A stretch of 64,000 nucleotides of DNA from Spirosoma aureum (GCF_011604685.1 NZ_CP050063.1:7109001-7173000); one strand, 5' to 3'. Shown: positions 8,514-17,799, counted from the first letter of the stretch. Notes: generated from the letters alone by a model not told the origin. Numbers and translations are program-made.

Positions 8514-8521
8514 TATATTTG
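8514..8521 (+). promoter_or_regulatory. -7 box TATATTTG directly before ATG
   Basis: A perfect TAnnTTTG box ends only four bases before the ATG at 8526. Transcription from it would start at or next to the start codon, implying a leaderless message. A good -33 element is not obvious. Confidence 0.4.
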
Positions 8522-8525
8522 GAAC

Positions 8526-8969
8526 ATGGTTACGCTGAACCTGCCTGATTTTGATTGCAAAACTAAACAAGTCGACGGGAAACCGTATATTTTCGATTTG
8601 TTGCGCCGAAAGTATGTCCGGTTGTCGCCCGAAGAATGGGTACGACAACATATCGTCAACCTGCTTCTTACGCATTATAGCTACCCCAAAGCATTGATTC
8701 GTACCGAAGGTGGATTGACGTTGAACATGACCCAAAAACGCACCGATGTGGTAGCCTTTGACCGACAGGGACAGCCTTTTCTGGTCGTTGAATGCAAAGC
8801 TCCTCACATTCCACTGACCCAGGCCGTATTTGACCAGATTGCCCGGTATAACCACGTTCACAATGCTCCTTATCTGGTGATTACGAATGGGCTAACGCAT
8901 TACTGCTGCGGTATCGATTATACCACATCCGAAGTCCGGTTTCTGGATGATTTTCCGGCGTTTGTATAA
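8526..8969 (+). CDS. stand-alone HsdR N-terminal domain protein
   Basis: 147 aa from the ATG at 8526, chosen because conservation starts at MVTLNLPDFDC; an upstream in-frame ATG would add 30 unlikely residues. The protein is the PD-(D/E)xK nuclease-like domain at the N-terminus of type I restriction HsdR subunits: RTEGGLTL, KRTDVVAFDRQGQPFLVVECKAP supplies the D and E-x-K residues. No helicase, HsdM or HsdS is nearby. Single-domain copies are common in Bacteroidota, with unknown role; it is not evidence of a restriction system. Confidence 0.88.
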   Translation: MVTLNLPDFDCKTKQVDGKPYIFDLLRRKYVRLSPEEWVRQHIVNLLLTHYSYPKALIRTEGGLTLNMTQKRTDVVAFDRQGQPFLVVECKAPHIPLTQAVFDQIARYNHVHNAPYLVITNGLTHYCCGIDYTTSEVRFLDDFPAFV

Positions 8970-9041
8970 ACTGTTGGGCATCACCCGCCAGCTTTTCCGT
9001 ATGGTTCCTGATACAATTCCGTTTCAAAACGCCACAAAAAA

Positions 9042-9067
9042 TCCCCGACACTATTGAGCGTCGGGGA
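9042..9067. terminator. bidirectional intrinsic terminator
   Basis: An 8 bp stem (9042-9049 with 9060-9067) preceded by an A run and followed by CTTTTTA, so it can terminate both the HsdR_N gene from the left and the YceI gene from the right. Confidence 0.8.
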
Positions 9068-9144
9068 CTTTTTACGATTTAACCGTTTCAGCTTATTTTA
9101 CTGAGGTTCAGTTTAAACAGGGTCTGTCTAATGCCGAGCCGGAT

Positions 9145-9750
9145 TTATTTGGCAGCAACAACTTTAATTTCTACCGTGAAATCATCGTAGATCGCTTTAT
9201 CACCAATGTTTTCGAAGAAGGATTTCGAACCATAACGAATGTCATATTTCGTCCGGTCGAGCGTTGCTTTACCACTGGCCTCAATACCATTGGCGGTTGT
9301 TTTAACCGTTGCCGGGAATGTAACAGCGTTAGAAATGCCTTTGATGGTCATGTTGCCCGTAATGTCGTATGCGTCACCACCTTTTGGCGTTACTTTCGTG
9401 ATTTTGAACGTTGACGTCGGGAATTTCGCGGTGTTAAAGAAATCTTCAGACTTCATGTGCCCGATGAATTTGGCATTGTAGCCAGCATCGGTCAGGTCCG
9501 TACAAACGATGCTGTTCATATCAAACGTGAACGTTCCGCCCGTTAGTTTGCCACCATCTATTGCCAACGAACCATCCGTTAATTTAACCGTTCCAGAGTG
9601 TTCACCCGTTACTTTCTTACCATTCCAGTTTAAAACACTTTTCTGTGTATCTACTTTAAATGTAGATACCTTTTTTGGGCCAACAAAAGCCGATGTTCCA
9701 GCCATTACTGCTACGGCAACCAGCCCTACTAAAAATTGACGCGTTTTCAT
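9145..9750 (-). CDS. YceI family periplasmic protein
   Basis: 201 aa with a signal peptide and the lipocalin-like YceI beta barrel, which binds isoprenoid or other amphiphilic molecules. Typical features: FKVDTQKSVLNWNGKKVTGEHSG, FDMNSIVC, LTDAGYNAKFIGHMKSEDFFNTAKFPTSTF split across the domain, and GNMTIKGISNAVTFP. It lies 49 bp downstream of the MarR gene on the same strand, a common MarR-YceI pairing in Bacteroidota, suggesting the regulator controls it. Physiological ligand unknown. Confidence 0.94.
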   Translation of the reverse strand: MKTRQFLVGLVAVAVMAGTSAFVGPKKVSTFKVDTQKSVLNWNGKKVTGEHSGTVKLTDGSLAIDGGKLTGGTFTFDMNSIVCTDLTDAGYNAKFIGHMKSEDFFNTAKFPTSTFKITKVTPKGGDAYDITGNMTIKGISNAVTFPATVKTTANGIEASGKATLDRTKYDIRYGSKSFFENIGDKAIYDDFTVEIKVVAAK

Positions 9751-9799
9751 TCTACTTGTTTTGTTTATTGGTTGTATATTGAATTGAAAGTGATGCTAC

Positions 9800-10255
9800 T
9801 TATGCCCGCAATTTATCGAGCAACTGGCTGAGATAGACAGCCTCTTCTTCTGTAAGCTTACTACGATGGTTTTCGTCCAGATCAGATTGATGGATATCCA
9901 ACCGTTTGAGTAATGCCAGTCCTTTGTCGGTAATGACAACATCGACTGCCCGTCGGTCGCTCGGGCATTCGGTTCTTAACACAAACTTCTTAGCGACCAG
10001 TTTGTCAACCAATCGCGATGCGTTCGACATTTTGTCGAGCATCCGTTCGGTAATGTCACTTACTTTCACCGGGTTAGGATACTGGCCCCGCAATATTCGC
10101 AGGACATTGTACTGTTGCAAGGTTAACCCGAATGGTTTTAACACGCGCATCTGAGCATCGGCTACCCAGTTACTGGTATACATCAGGTTGACCATTACCC
10201 GATGATATGGCGTCTTAAACGGCGTGGTCTGTTTGATGTCGGTTTCTATTGACAT
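9800..10255 (-). CDS. MarR family transcriptional regulator
   Basis: 151 aa from the ATG at 10255 (MSIETD); an upstream in-frame start would include the probable promoter. Winged helix-turn-helix: NVLRILRGQYPNPVKVSDI, then MLDKMSNASRLVDKLVAKKFVLRTECPSDRRAVDVVITDKG, with the DRR wing motif intact. MarR proteins act as ligand- or redox-sensitive repressors. It probably controls itself and the following YceI gene. Confidence 0.93.
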   Translation of the reverse strand: MSIETDIKQTTPFKTPYHRVMVNLMYTSNWVADAQMRVLKPFGLTLQQYNVLRILRGQYPNPVKVSDITERMLDKMSNASRLVDKLVAKKFVLRTECPSDRRAVDVVITDKGLALLKRLDIHQSDLDENHRSKLTEEEAVYLSQLLDKLRA

Positions 10256-10257
10256 GG

Positions 10258-10300
10258 TGCAAATATAATGCAACAACATTTAATGTAGCAACATTATATA
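10258..10300 (-). promoter_or_regulatory. promoter and possible operator of the marR-yceI unit
   Basis: On the minus strand a perfect -7 box TATATTTG ends four bases before the ATG at 10255, and ATGTTG-like half sites recur just upstream around ACATTAAATGT. A TTG lies about 21 bp before the -7 box. This looks like a leaderless promoter overlapped by an autoregulatory MarR site. Confidence 0.4.
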
Positions 10301-10316
10301 CAATTTTATTAGTTCC

Positions 10317-12275
10317 CTACCGGTAGGGAATAAGTTGAGGAGCTGATAAATCGAAGTCTCTGAAGCGTAAAACAGGTATTCCCTCGAAAGCGAATCGGAA
10401 TGGATAGGCATTATTCGGGATGTTTGGATAATAGGCTAATCTAATTTGAAAACTATTGAATGTCAAGTTTTCGTTTCGTAATCGAAACCCGATTCCATAT
10501 CCCTGATAAATAGGTCCTCTCAGAAGCGATCGATCCTGAAAGCTGACCAGCCCTAAATTTGCGAATGAAATAAAAGCGACCCGAAACCCAATCAGATTCA
10601 GTTTCGAGAACAGAATGTTTTCATAGTTAATCAACCAGCGATTTGTTCCACGCAGGGCATCATTGTTAATTCCTATTCCGTCGGTATTGATACCGCTTCC
10701 GCTACTGCTATTCAGTGTAATGTATTCGTTATCGAATCGGTCAATGCCGACGGTGAATCGGCTATTGAAAAAATGACGCATGTTTCCCCACTTGGTGGTC
10801 ATGAGCGGACTAAAATAATTTCCTTCCAACGAGAGCACACCCTGTTCAATTCGTTGATTACGAGTATACCCCCCCAGGCTGGCCAACGCATAGAGGTAGC
10901 CGGACTTATTGAGGTATTTGCCCTGCGAGAAATTCAAACCGGCATACTTCCTTGGCCCTAACTCCGCGTTATCGAACCCAACGACAACCGATATAGCCTC
11001 ACCGACAGGGACGTCTTCCGTACGACCAAATCCATAAATGAGTACGTCACGAACGTATTTCCGCCGGGAATACCCTATAGTAAAGAGCGTTGTGCGACTA
11101 TCCTGATAAAGCTGATTTGTGTCGGCAGTAACTGTCGGCCGCTCAAAATACTCATAATTGGTATTGCGAATGGCCAAAACCAGCCTTGATCGGCCCTTCC
11201 CTTCGGCGTCATTCGGACTATAGAAAATTCGAAACGATCGGCCGATCCAGATATCAGAATAGTTATAACTCAGCGGCACCAGCAGCACACTGTCATTACG
11301 GGCAACCAGCCGGTTATTTACCCGCGTATGGTTTACTTCAATCGACCCGGCATATTTGGTATCCGGCGTCAGAAAGGGGCGGTATAGACGAAACGCGATC
11401 TGTTTCAGATCACGTAAATAAATAAAATCTGCCTGAGCCGTAAGGAATGTTTTGCCAATAAACGGCACAGTGTATCGACCCTGATATTCTATTTTCTGGC
11501 GTGGGTCGGCCCCGGAATACGCCACCTGCGCATGGAGCTGATGACCGAGTCCCCGGAAGTTATTCTGTTCAAATCCCAGACTGAACTGGTTCAGCGACCC
11601 AACACCGCCGGTAGGCAGAAGCGACCAGACATCCTGTGTGATCACATATACATCCACAAATTGTCGGCTTCCCGGACGCGGCAATACCAAAATACGAGCA
11701 TCGTGGAAAATTGATGTTGTACGCAACAGCCGCTCATTATCGCGCAATATGGTCGGATCTAATGCATCGCCTTCTTTAAACAGTAAATACGATCGGCGAA
11801 TAATATTCTCGCGCGTGTTGGTGTGCAGTCGGTTACCGGTTCGTTCTACCCAGTTACCGGGCTGCCGAAGCGTATCATAAACCGATTGCCCAAATACCCC
11901 CAGCCGACGAATGTAAATATCCCCAATGATCCGCCCTTCAAAGGGTTTAAATGGATTTACTTCAATCTGACTAACCTCCCCCGTTCTTGCCTGGCTGTTA
12001 TAAACATCCTGAAAAATCAGATCATACAGTTGCCGCGTCATCCGATGTTTATACATTTTCGCTTTCAGGCGATTGTAAAACAGACTATCGCGCTGGATCA
12101 GGGCGGTGTCAATTATTGCTGGTGAGATCTTCGTCGCCAGTGAATCGTTCGTCTTTTTCGATACATAGCGCGTCGAGTCATTCTGTCCATAAGCGCCTAT
12201 TCCCATTAATGCCACACACCATACCACCCAATGGCTTGGCATACGCAGTAACAGGTTCAGATAGGAGCGGTTCAC
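10317..12275 (-). CDS. BamA/TamA-like outer membrane protein with POTRA region
   Basis: 652 aa. Signal peptide ending near AYGQ, a POTRA-like segment at about 105-215 (FEGRIIGDIYIRRLGVFG, YLLFKEGDALDPTILRDNERLLR, VDVYVITQDVW) and a long C-terminal beta barrel to residue 652. This matches Omp85-related surface antigens of Bacteroidota, but too few POTRA repeats are visible for it to be the essential BamA. Start is either GTG at 12275 or ATG at 12242; the latter gives a tidier signal peptide. Substrate or partner unknown. The gene ends 62 bp before the MarR start. Confidence 0.82.
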   Translation of the reverse strand: MNRSYLNLLLRMPSHWVVWCVALMGIGAYGQNDSTRYVSKKTNDSLATKISPAIIDTALIQRDSLFYNRLKAKMYKHRMTRQLYDLIFQDVYNSQARTGEVSQIEVNPFKPFEGRIIGDIYIRRLGVFGQSVYDTLRQPGNWVERTGNRLHTNTRENIIRRSYLLFKEGDALDPTILRDNERLLRTTSIFHDARILVLPRPGSRQFVDVYVITQDVWSLLPTGGVGSLNQFSLGFEQNNFRGLGHQLHAQVAYSGADPRQKIEYQGRYTVPFIGKTFLTAQADFIYLRDLKQIAFRLYRPFLTPDTKYAGSIEVNHTRVNNRLVARNDSVLLVPLSYNYSDIWIGRSFRIFYSPNDAEGKGRSRLVLAIRNTNYEYFERPTVTADTNQLYQDSRTTLFTIGYSRRKYVRDVLIYGFGRTEDVPVGEAISVVVGFDNAELGPRKYAGLNFSQGKYLNKSGYLYALASLGGYTRNQRIEQGVLSLEGNYFSPLMTTKWGNMRHFFNSRFTVGIDRFDNEYITLNSSSGSGINTDGIGINNDALRGTNRWLINYENILFSKLNLIGFRVAFISFANLGLVSFQDRSLLRGPIYQGYGIGFRLRNENLTFNSFQIRLAYYPNIPNNAYPFRFAFEGIPVLRFRDFDLSAPQLIPYR

Positions 12276-12399
12276 CGTAACTTTTTTACTTAGAGTGTTA
12301 AAACTGCGATTCGTTTAGATAAGATGCGAATTATCTTCAATACGTTATTATCGCCGATTCCGCTGCGTCAATACACATTCCTTATAACGATTTATTAGA

Positions 12400-12930
12400 C
12401 TATAACTGTTTCTGCAACCAAAAATCCCGCTGTCGTTCGGAGCCAAACTGGAAATAATGAAACCCAATCCGTTCGAAGCCCATTTTTTGATAAAAGGCCA
12501 GAGCGCGTTCGTTACGCTCCCAAACACCGAGCCAAACAGCTATATAACCGGCCTGGCGTGCCCAGTTTAAACAATAGTCCATTAATTGTCGGCCCTGCCC
12601 CTGCCCTACCTGGGTTTGTACTAAATAAATACGTTGAATTTCAATCGCCTTGCCACTTCGCCGGAACCCTGAAGTCATTTGCCGGGGTGGCTTCGTTCGT
12701 CGAAGTTTTGCGTAGCCAACAGGTGTTTTATCGACCTGTTCGACGATGAAGAATATCGAATTGGGATCGGCCAGTTCGTCTGCAAGGATAGCTGGTGATA
12801 TAGACGATTGGATATACTCCTCCACAAGCTCAGCGGTGTTGTAGGGCGGGCCAAATGCTTCACGCATAGTTGTAGAAGCAAGCTCAGAAAGCAGGATTGC
12901 ATCAGCAAGAGTAGCAATTCGGATCGGCAA
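12400..12930 (-). CDS. GNAT family N-acetyltransferase
   Basis: 176 aa acetyl-CoA dependent acyltransferase. The coenzyme A binding loop is QTQVGQGQGRQLMDYCL around 110-125, followed by the family phrases VWLGVWERNERALAFYQKMGFERIG. The acceptor substrate cannot be deduced; close relatives are usually annotated as amino-acid or spermidine-type acetyltransferases. Divergent from the maf gene with a 93 bp intergenic region. Confidence 0.9.
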   Translation of the reverse strand: MPIRIATLADAILLSELASTTMREAFGPPYNTAELVEEYIQSSISPAILADELADPNSIFFIVEQVDKTPVGYAKLRRTKPPRQMTSGFRRSGKAIEIQRIYLVQTQVGQGQGRQLMDYCLNWARQAGYIAVWLGVWERNERALAFYQKMGFERIGFHYFQFGSERQRDFWLQKQL

Positions 12931-13023
12931 GTGACGTGATATTTAAAGGTTACAACATGCGATTTACGAATATAGCCCGAAATTTACCCGTAAATCGTAC
13001 ACTCCTATCGTATAAATCAGTAC

Positions 13024-13617
13024 ATGCTAACCTTACGCTTCCCACTCGTGCTGGCATCGGGGTCACCCCGCAGAAAACAGCTCATGAACGATGCTGGTTT
13101 TCAGTTCACGATTGAAACACGGCCCACCGACGAAACTTTTCCCGAAACGATGCCTGCCGACGAGGTCGCTGAATACCTGGCCCGGCAAAAAGCCGAACAG
13201 TTTATGGCCGATACCGGAAATCGAATCATTCTGTGCGCCGATACAGTTGTAATTCTGGACAATCAGATTCTGAACAAACCCCAGGACGAAGAACATGCCC
13301 GCCAGATGCTTCGTGCTCTTTCGGGACAAATGCACCGAGTGCGAACGGGTGTTGCGATTCTGGCTCCATCGAGCGATTCGACAACGCCGGAAGTACACTC
13401 ATTTACGGACGAAACAACGGTTCGGTTTGTGGCACTCAGCGATGAAGAAATTTCCTACTACATTCGAGTTTGTAAACCATTCGATAAGGCCGGGTCGTAT
13501 GGGGCGCAGGATTTCATTGGGTTAGTTGGCATTGAACGGCTGGAAGGTTCATTTTATACTGTAATGGGCCTGCCAACACACCGGGTTTATCAGGCGTTGA
13601 AACCGTATAGCCATTGA
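13024..13617 (+). CDS. maf: Maf family nucleotide pyrophosphatase
   Basis: 197 aa. Hallmarks of the Maf/Ham1-like house-cleaning pyrophosphatases: LASGSPRRKQLM at the N-terminus, RQKAEQF, ADTVVILDNQILNKPQDEEHA, LSGQMHRVRTGVAI, and KAGSYGAQDFIG...IERLEGSFYTVMGLP at the C-terminus. It hydrolyses non-canonical or UTP/dTTP nucleotides in the cytoplasm; which of the two subfamilies cannot be settled by eye. Monocistronic. Confidence 0.95.
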   Translation: MLTLRFPLVLASGSPRRKQLMNDAGFQFTIETRPTDETFPETMPADEVAEYLARQKAEQFMADTGNRIILCADTVVILDNQILNKPQDEEHARQMLRALSGQMHRVRTGVAILAPSSDSTTPEVHSFTDETTVRFVALSDEEISYYIRVCKPFDKAGSYGAQDFIGLVGIERLEGSFYTVMGLPTHRVYQALKPYSH

Positions 13618-13782
13618 TGCCATGTTGTAACTCTGTCACAGCTGACTACGAATAATTCAATTCTAGACATTCCTTGTGCAAATCAACAGACACTATAACC
13701 AAATTTATCCAAGTTTCATGCTCTTTGCCAAACTCATCACCTGTCGTACTTGTTCTGTTCTAAAATTGCTTAACCCATACTA

Positions 13783-15354
13783 ATGACGGCAACAGCTTCC
13801 GTTCAATCGAATCGATCAATTGCTCCAATTAAGCCCGGCTTATTTCCAATCCCTAAACTTCCTACAGGATGGACCGGCGTTCATTACGAAATCTTCGTTC
13901 GCTCGTTTGCCGACTCGAACGGCGATGGTATCGGTGATCTCGACGGTGTTACCAATAACCTCGATTATTTAAAGGATCTTGGTATATCGGCAATCTGGCT
14001 CATGCCCATCAACCCGTCGCCGACCTACCATAAATACGACGTTACCGATTATTACGGAATCGATCCGGATTATGGCACCATCGATGATTTTAAACGCCTG
14101 GTGACCGAAGCCCATCAACGGGGTATTGCCGTTATCATCGATCTGGTATTGCATCATACCAGTATCCGCCATCCCTGGTTTCAGGAAGCATCCAAAAGCC
14201 TCGATAATCCATACAGAAACTATTACAAATGGCTCCGTCCCGACGAAATCAAACGGCGTAACCTGGCCACCCGCGACATTACAGCCGACTCAGGCGAACG
14301 CAGTCCATGGCATTCAGTACGTGGAGCAACCTACGTTGAACAATATTATGGGATGTTCTGGAGCGGGATGCCCGACCTTAATTTCGATTACCAGCCCGTA
14401 CGCGATGAAGTGTTCAAGATCGCCCGTTACTGGCTCAACGAGATGGGAGTAGATGGTTTCCGGCTCGATGCAGCCCGTCATCTTTACCGCGAGTCGGAAG
14501 AGTCAAAAAACTATGAGTTCTGGGAAGAGTTCGGGCGGGTGGTCGAAGCCGCTAAACCCGGTGCCTACACGGTTGGCGAGGTCTGGACGCGCCCTGATCG
14601 AATTGCGCCTTATTTTCGAGGCCTGAAAGCCAACTTCAATTTTGATCTTCAATTGATGATTCCGGAAATAGTTCGGAATGAAAATGATACGGAAGATCTG
14701 GTCGAATTTCTGTCGTATGTACATGCCAGCTTTGGAGCCATCAACCCGAACTTTATTGACGCACTGTTGCTGTCGAACCACGATCAGAATCGGATTGGAA
14801 GTTTGCTCAGCGGCAATCTAGATCATTTAAAGGTAGCCGCGAATTTGCTGCTGACCTTACCCGGTTTACCGTATCTATATTACGGTGAAGAAATCGGAAT
14901 GTTGGGCAAGAAACCCGACGAAAACATACGCGAACCATTTCTATGGAACACGCGAGAACACGATACCCAACGGACGCGCTGGCGTCGGGGCAAATACAGC
15001 ACCAGCCGGACGATTCGTGCAGTGGCGCAACAGCAACCCGATCCGTATTCGCTCCTGAACCATTACAAACGCCTGATTCATTACCGGAATAGTCATTCCA
15101 TTCTGAATAATAATCTTAGTCGACTGCTTCAGGCTGGTATTCGCCAGGATGGTATCGTTGCTTTTATTCGGCAGGAACCTACCGATGGTAAATGTATTTT
15201 GGTGGTTCACAACCTGACCAGCCAACCCATTGACGTCGTATTTTCGCCAACGGAGGAATGGTGTCGGTGTATTGTTTTCGAAACGCTGCCGGGTAGCTCC
15301 TTCGCCGATGGTCGGATTACAGTACCGGGTTATGGTTGTGTTGTGGTCGAGTAA
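13783..15354 (+). CDS. GH13 family alpha-glucosidase/alpha-amylase-like enzyme
   Basis: 523 aa, cytoplasmic (no signal peptide). The glycoside hydrolase 13 barrel has all four classical regions: DLVLHH near 120-125, GFRLDAARH with nucleophile D229, VGEVW with acid E266, and LSNHDQN with D334. The N-terminal HYEIFVRSFADSNGDGIGD phrase and ND length resemble the trehalose synthase and oligo-1,6-glucosidase side of the family. The C-terminal ~70 residues form the beta-sandwich domain C. Exact linkage specificity is uncertain. No other glycan genes adjoin. Confidence 0.9.
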   Translation: MTATASVQSNRSIAPIKPGLFPIPKLPTGWTGVHYEIFVRSFADSNGDGIGDLDGVTNNLDYLKDLGISAIWLMPINPSPTYHKYDVTDYYGIDPDYGTIDDFKRLVTEAHQRGIAVIIDLVLHHTSIRHPWFQEASKSLDNPYRNYYKWLRPDEIKRRNLATRDITADSGERSPWHSVRGATYVEQYYGMFWSGMPDLNFDYQPVRDEVFKIARYWLNEMGVDGFRLDAARHLYRESEESKNYEFWEEFGRVVEAAKPGAYTVGEVWTRPDRIAPYFRGLKANFNFDLQLMIPEIVRNENDTEDLVEFLSYVHASFGAINPNFIDALLLSNHDQNRIGSLLSGNLDHLKVAANLLLTLPGLPYLYYGEEIGMLGKKPDENIREPFLWNTREHDTQRTRWRRGKYSTSRTIRAVAQQQPDPYSLLNHYKRLIHYRNSHSILNNNLSRLLQAGIRQDGIVAFIRQEPTDGKCILVVHNLTSQPIDVVFSPTEEWCRCIVFETLPGSSFADGRITVPGYGCVVVE

Positions 15355-15406
15355 GGTCGATTGTGAATACGTATTCCCAGGCTTAGCTTTACCAAAAATC
15401 AACACA

Positions 15407-15628
15407 ATGCTTACACGCATCACCATTGATCCAACTGTATGCCACGGCAAACCCACTATCCGTGGGTCCCGGTTATTGGTCACAACCATTCTGGAACTGC
15501 TGGCAAGTGGGATGACATGGGATGAAATTCTGGCAGATTACCCAGGTTTGGAATACGGCGATATTCAGGAATGCCTGACCTATGCCGTTCAGTTGGTCCA
15601 TTTTAGTACACTGTCATTAGCTGCATGA
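15407..15628 (+). CDS. DUF433 antitoxin-like protein
   Basis: 73 aa from the ATG at 15407. The whole protein is a DUF433 winged helix domain: ITIDPTVCHGKPTIRGSRLLVTTILELLASG then DEILADYPGLEYGDIQECLTYA. DUF433 proteins are usually antitoxins partnered with a PIN-like DUF5615 toxin, and here the stop codon overlaps the ATG of such a gene (ATGA). The toxin half is broken, so this antitoxin is probably an orphan. Confidence 0.88.
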   Translation: MLTRITIDPTVCHGKPTIRGSRLLVTTILELLASGMTWDEILADYPGLEYGDIQECLTYAVQLVHFSTLSLAA

Positions 15629-15830
15629 CATTTCTTTTCGATGAGCAGCTACCTCATCTACTCGCCAGTTGGCTCCAAACCAAAGGCTTTGATACCCTTC
15701 ACGTTACGGCTCTACTCACCAACGAGCACATACCTGACAATTACATTTGTGAACGAAGCATGGCTGACGAGAGGGTCGAATAGGCTTTATCATTCTCAGC
15801 GACCATAGCCATATTTGTTCAGCAGATTAA
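15625..15830 (+). pseudogene. truncated and frameshifted DUF5615 PIN-like toxin
   Basis: The frame starting at 15625 overlaps the antitoxin stop and encodes MTFLFDEQLPHLLASWLQTKGFD-like sequence, the start of a DUF5615 PIN-like nuclease, but ends at a TAG at 15781-15783 after 52 codons. Moving to the -1 frame at 15783 restores FIILSDHSHI, which matches the family phrase of the type IIVTKDxDF. That frame stops at 15828-15830, still well short of the usual ~110 residues. So the gene has lost one base and its 3' part. Family identity is inferred from these phrases and the antitoxin neighbour. Confidence 0.7.
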
Positions 15831-16137
15831 ATTGTTCTTTTTAAAGAACTTACTAATATATTATAGTAAAACATCACTTAGAAAGCCATCACGATAAGTA
15901 CCTTAAATGAACATAAAGATACATTATGCTTGATCTTTTAAGGCAATTATATATTGTAACATTAATTCTATTTACGATTACAATTTATAAATTTTCTAAT
16001 AACGAGCAAATCTAGCTTGTTATTTATATACAACATAGCAAATATTGTTACAAAAAGAAAGCCCAACAGCAGTTTGGCGACCGAAAGTAGGGCTTTCATC
16101 AATTGTCTAATGTCAAACACTAAACTTTGTAAAGTTA
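15831..16137. other. AT-rich intergenic region with hairpin 16057-16097
   Basis: About 300 bp of strongly AT-rich sequence. An 8 bp stem (16057-16064 with 16090-16097) has a 25 base loop, and on the minus strand is followed by CTTTTTG, as a leftward terminator would be. An inverted pair AACTTT/AAAGTT at 16123-16136 lies directly before the ATG at 16138 and could cover the ribosome site. No gene seen. Confidence 0.4.
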
Positions 16138-17724
16138 ATGAAAAAGATTACGTATTACCTCAGTATCGGGGTTGTCACATTAATGGCTGCCTGTAATGCC
16201 CCAGAAGTTGAAGTAGCTGATACCTCAAATGCACGTATCTCTTTCTCCAAAAAGGATGAGAAAGAAGCCAGAGACGCTTTTGCACAAATATTAGCAAAGG
16301 CACTTGTAAGAAAAGAGTTACGAGATTTTTTAAAAGCTAAAGCCCTAGAACAGTTTGATGAAGATTATGACATTTTATTTCACGCTCAGAAAAACCAGAT
16401 TGTAACAGATAATACTACCTTTTTTGATATCCTCGCTTCCTACAATAGTTCAAAGCAAGATCTTATTGACATTACTGAAAGCCTCCCTAAGTTGACTATT
16501 CTTATTCCTGAGCTTTTAAACGAAAGGTATTATAATTCAGCGGCAACATGGGATACTGAGCATTTCATACCCAAAGTGGCCTTTTTTCATATAAATGACG
16601 ACCGGCACGATGTAACAGCTTATGATAGCAAAGGAAAGGGCCATAAAATCAAGGCGAAAGGAGATCCTGACGAACTAATACTAGTTGTTAAAGATAATGA
16701 AAGGATTGAAGTATCTGATGTTAGTCCAAGTGGTCTCCGTGTGTCTTCAAACAAGTATACTGAAAAGGCTCAATGGGATTATTTAATGACTGATAACGGT
16801 CGGTATTATTATTATCAAAGTATCAATTTCAACAAATCGAAAAGAAGTCTACGGTCTCAAATTAATAAGAGAGCCAAGTTAAAAGCAATAGGTATTGATT
16901 TTAATGTGGGATCAGATTCTCCTGAGTATCGCTCTCATCTTTACCGTCCTGAAGCACCCCGTGGATATGCTTATTATAAGACTTATTATAGTAATGGTCA
17001 ACTAATGACCAATATGAGTGAACTCTTTCCTGGACAGCTAGACTATACGGTGAAAGATCGAATAGGTTTTTTGCGATTTTTGACTGATGGAAAAATACAG
17101 GACATTAGTGAAAACTGGGCAGAAGGTAACTTAGAACTGACTGGTCGAGTACTTATCGCTGGTCGAGTTCCAGAATCTTTCACAAGTCGTTCATTTGGAA
17201 ATATTTCATTCGAGCGGCTAGCTGCACAGTTCACTGTCCCTGGCTTTGCTGAACAAGTCGAATCAGGATGGGGTAGCGTTTGTGTACCCAATACGTTTTG
17301 GGGCTGCCATACTGTTAATCCATATCAGGATAAGTTTAATGAGTATCGAAATAATAATACTTTGTTTGACAACCGTGGTTCATCAGCAAATAGTGGAATA
17401 TGGTTAGATTGGAGAGGTGCGGAAATATTTACTTGGGACGCTGAAGATTATGGTAATAAAGCGATACTGTTTGTATTAGAAAAAGATGGTAATGTAACTC
17501 ACACTGAAGAAAGAACTTGGTCAGTTGGCCTTACAGCAGCACCTGCCAAAAAAGATGGCAGCAATCTAAGTTTCACTGGGAATATTGGAGGCAAATCTAC
17601 GGTGAGTTGGTTAGATGGTGATGACAATGTGTTCGAGCAACAAATTGATTACAACGGGCAGTATGGGGCATTTAAACCACCTGTTAGCACTGGCAACACA
17701 GAGTTTATTTTACGCGTGTATTAA
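16138..17724 (+). CDS. large lipoprotein of unknown function, 528 aa
   Basis: Lipoprotein signal with lipobox LMAAC (Cys at about residue 19). The mature protein starts with a helical, K/E/D-rich part (about 35-130) and continues with a beta-rich half containing YYYYQS, a cysteine pair in SVCVPNTFWGCHTVNP and a C-terminal region with tryptophans and glycines. I do not recognise the family with confidence. Codon use and base composition are much more AT-rich than neighbouring genes, pointing to recent acquisition together with the two small lipoproteins that follow in the same direction. Confidence 0.75.
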   Translation: MKKITYYLSIGVVTLMAACNAPEVEVADTSNARISFSKKDEKEARDAFAQILAKALVRKELRDFLKAKALEQFDEDYDILFHAQKNQIVTDNTTFFDILASYNSSKQDLIDITESLPKLTILIPELLNERYYNSAATWDTEHFIPKVAFFHINDDRHDVTAYDSKGKGHKIKAKGDPDELILVVKDNERIEVSDVSPSGLRVSSNKYTEKAQWDYLMTDNGRYYYYQSINFNKSKRSLRSQINKRAKLKAIGIDFNVGSDSPEYRSHLYRPEAPRGYAYYKTYYSNGQLMTNMSELFPGQLDYTVKDRIGFLRFLTDGKIQDISENWAEGNLELTGRVLIAGRVPESFTSRSFGNISFERLAAQFTVPGFAEQVESGWGSVCVPNTFWGCHTVNPYQDKFNEYRNNNTLFDNRGSSANSGIWLDWRGAEIFTWDAEDYGNKAILFVLEKDGNVTHTEERTWSVGLTAAPAKKDGSNLSFTGNIGGKSTVSWLDGDDNVFEQQIDYNGQYGAFKPPVSTGNTEFILRVY

Positions 17725-17799
17725 TTAAAGAATAAAGTGTTTAAGAGAATAATTTTTCTTAGACACTTTATCGAATTTTACTGTAAAATTCCCATAACA

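Noticed and set aside
8526..8969. Part of a type I restriction system
   Set aside because: Only the HsdR N-terminal nuclease-like domain is present, with no helicase, HsdM or HsdS nearby, and the protein is complete at 147 aa.
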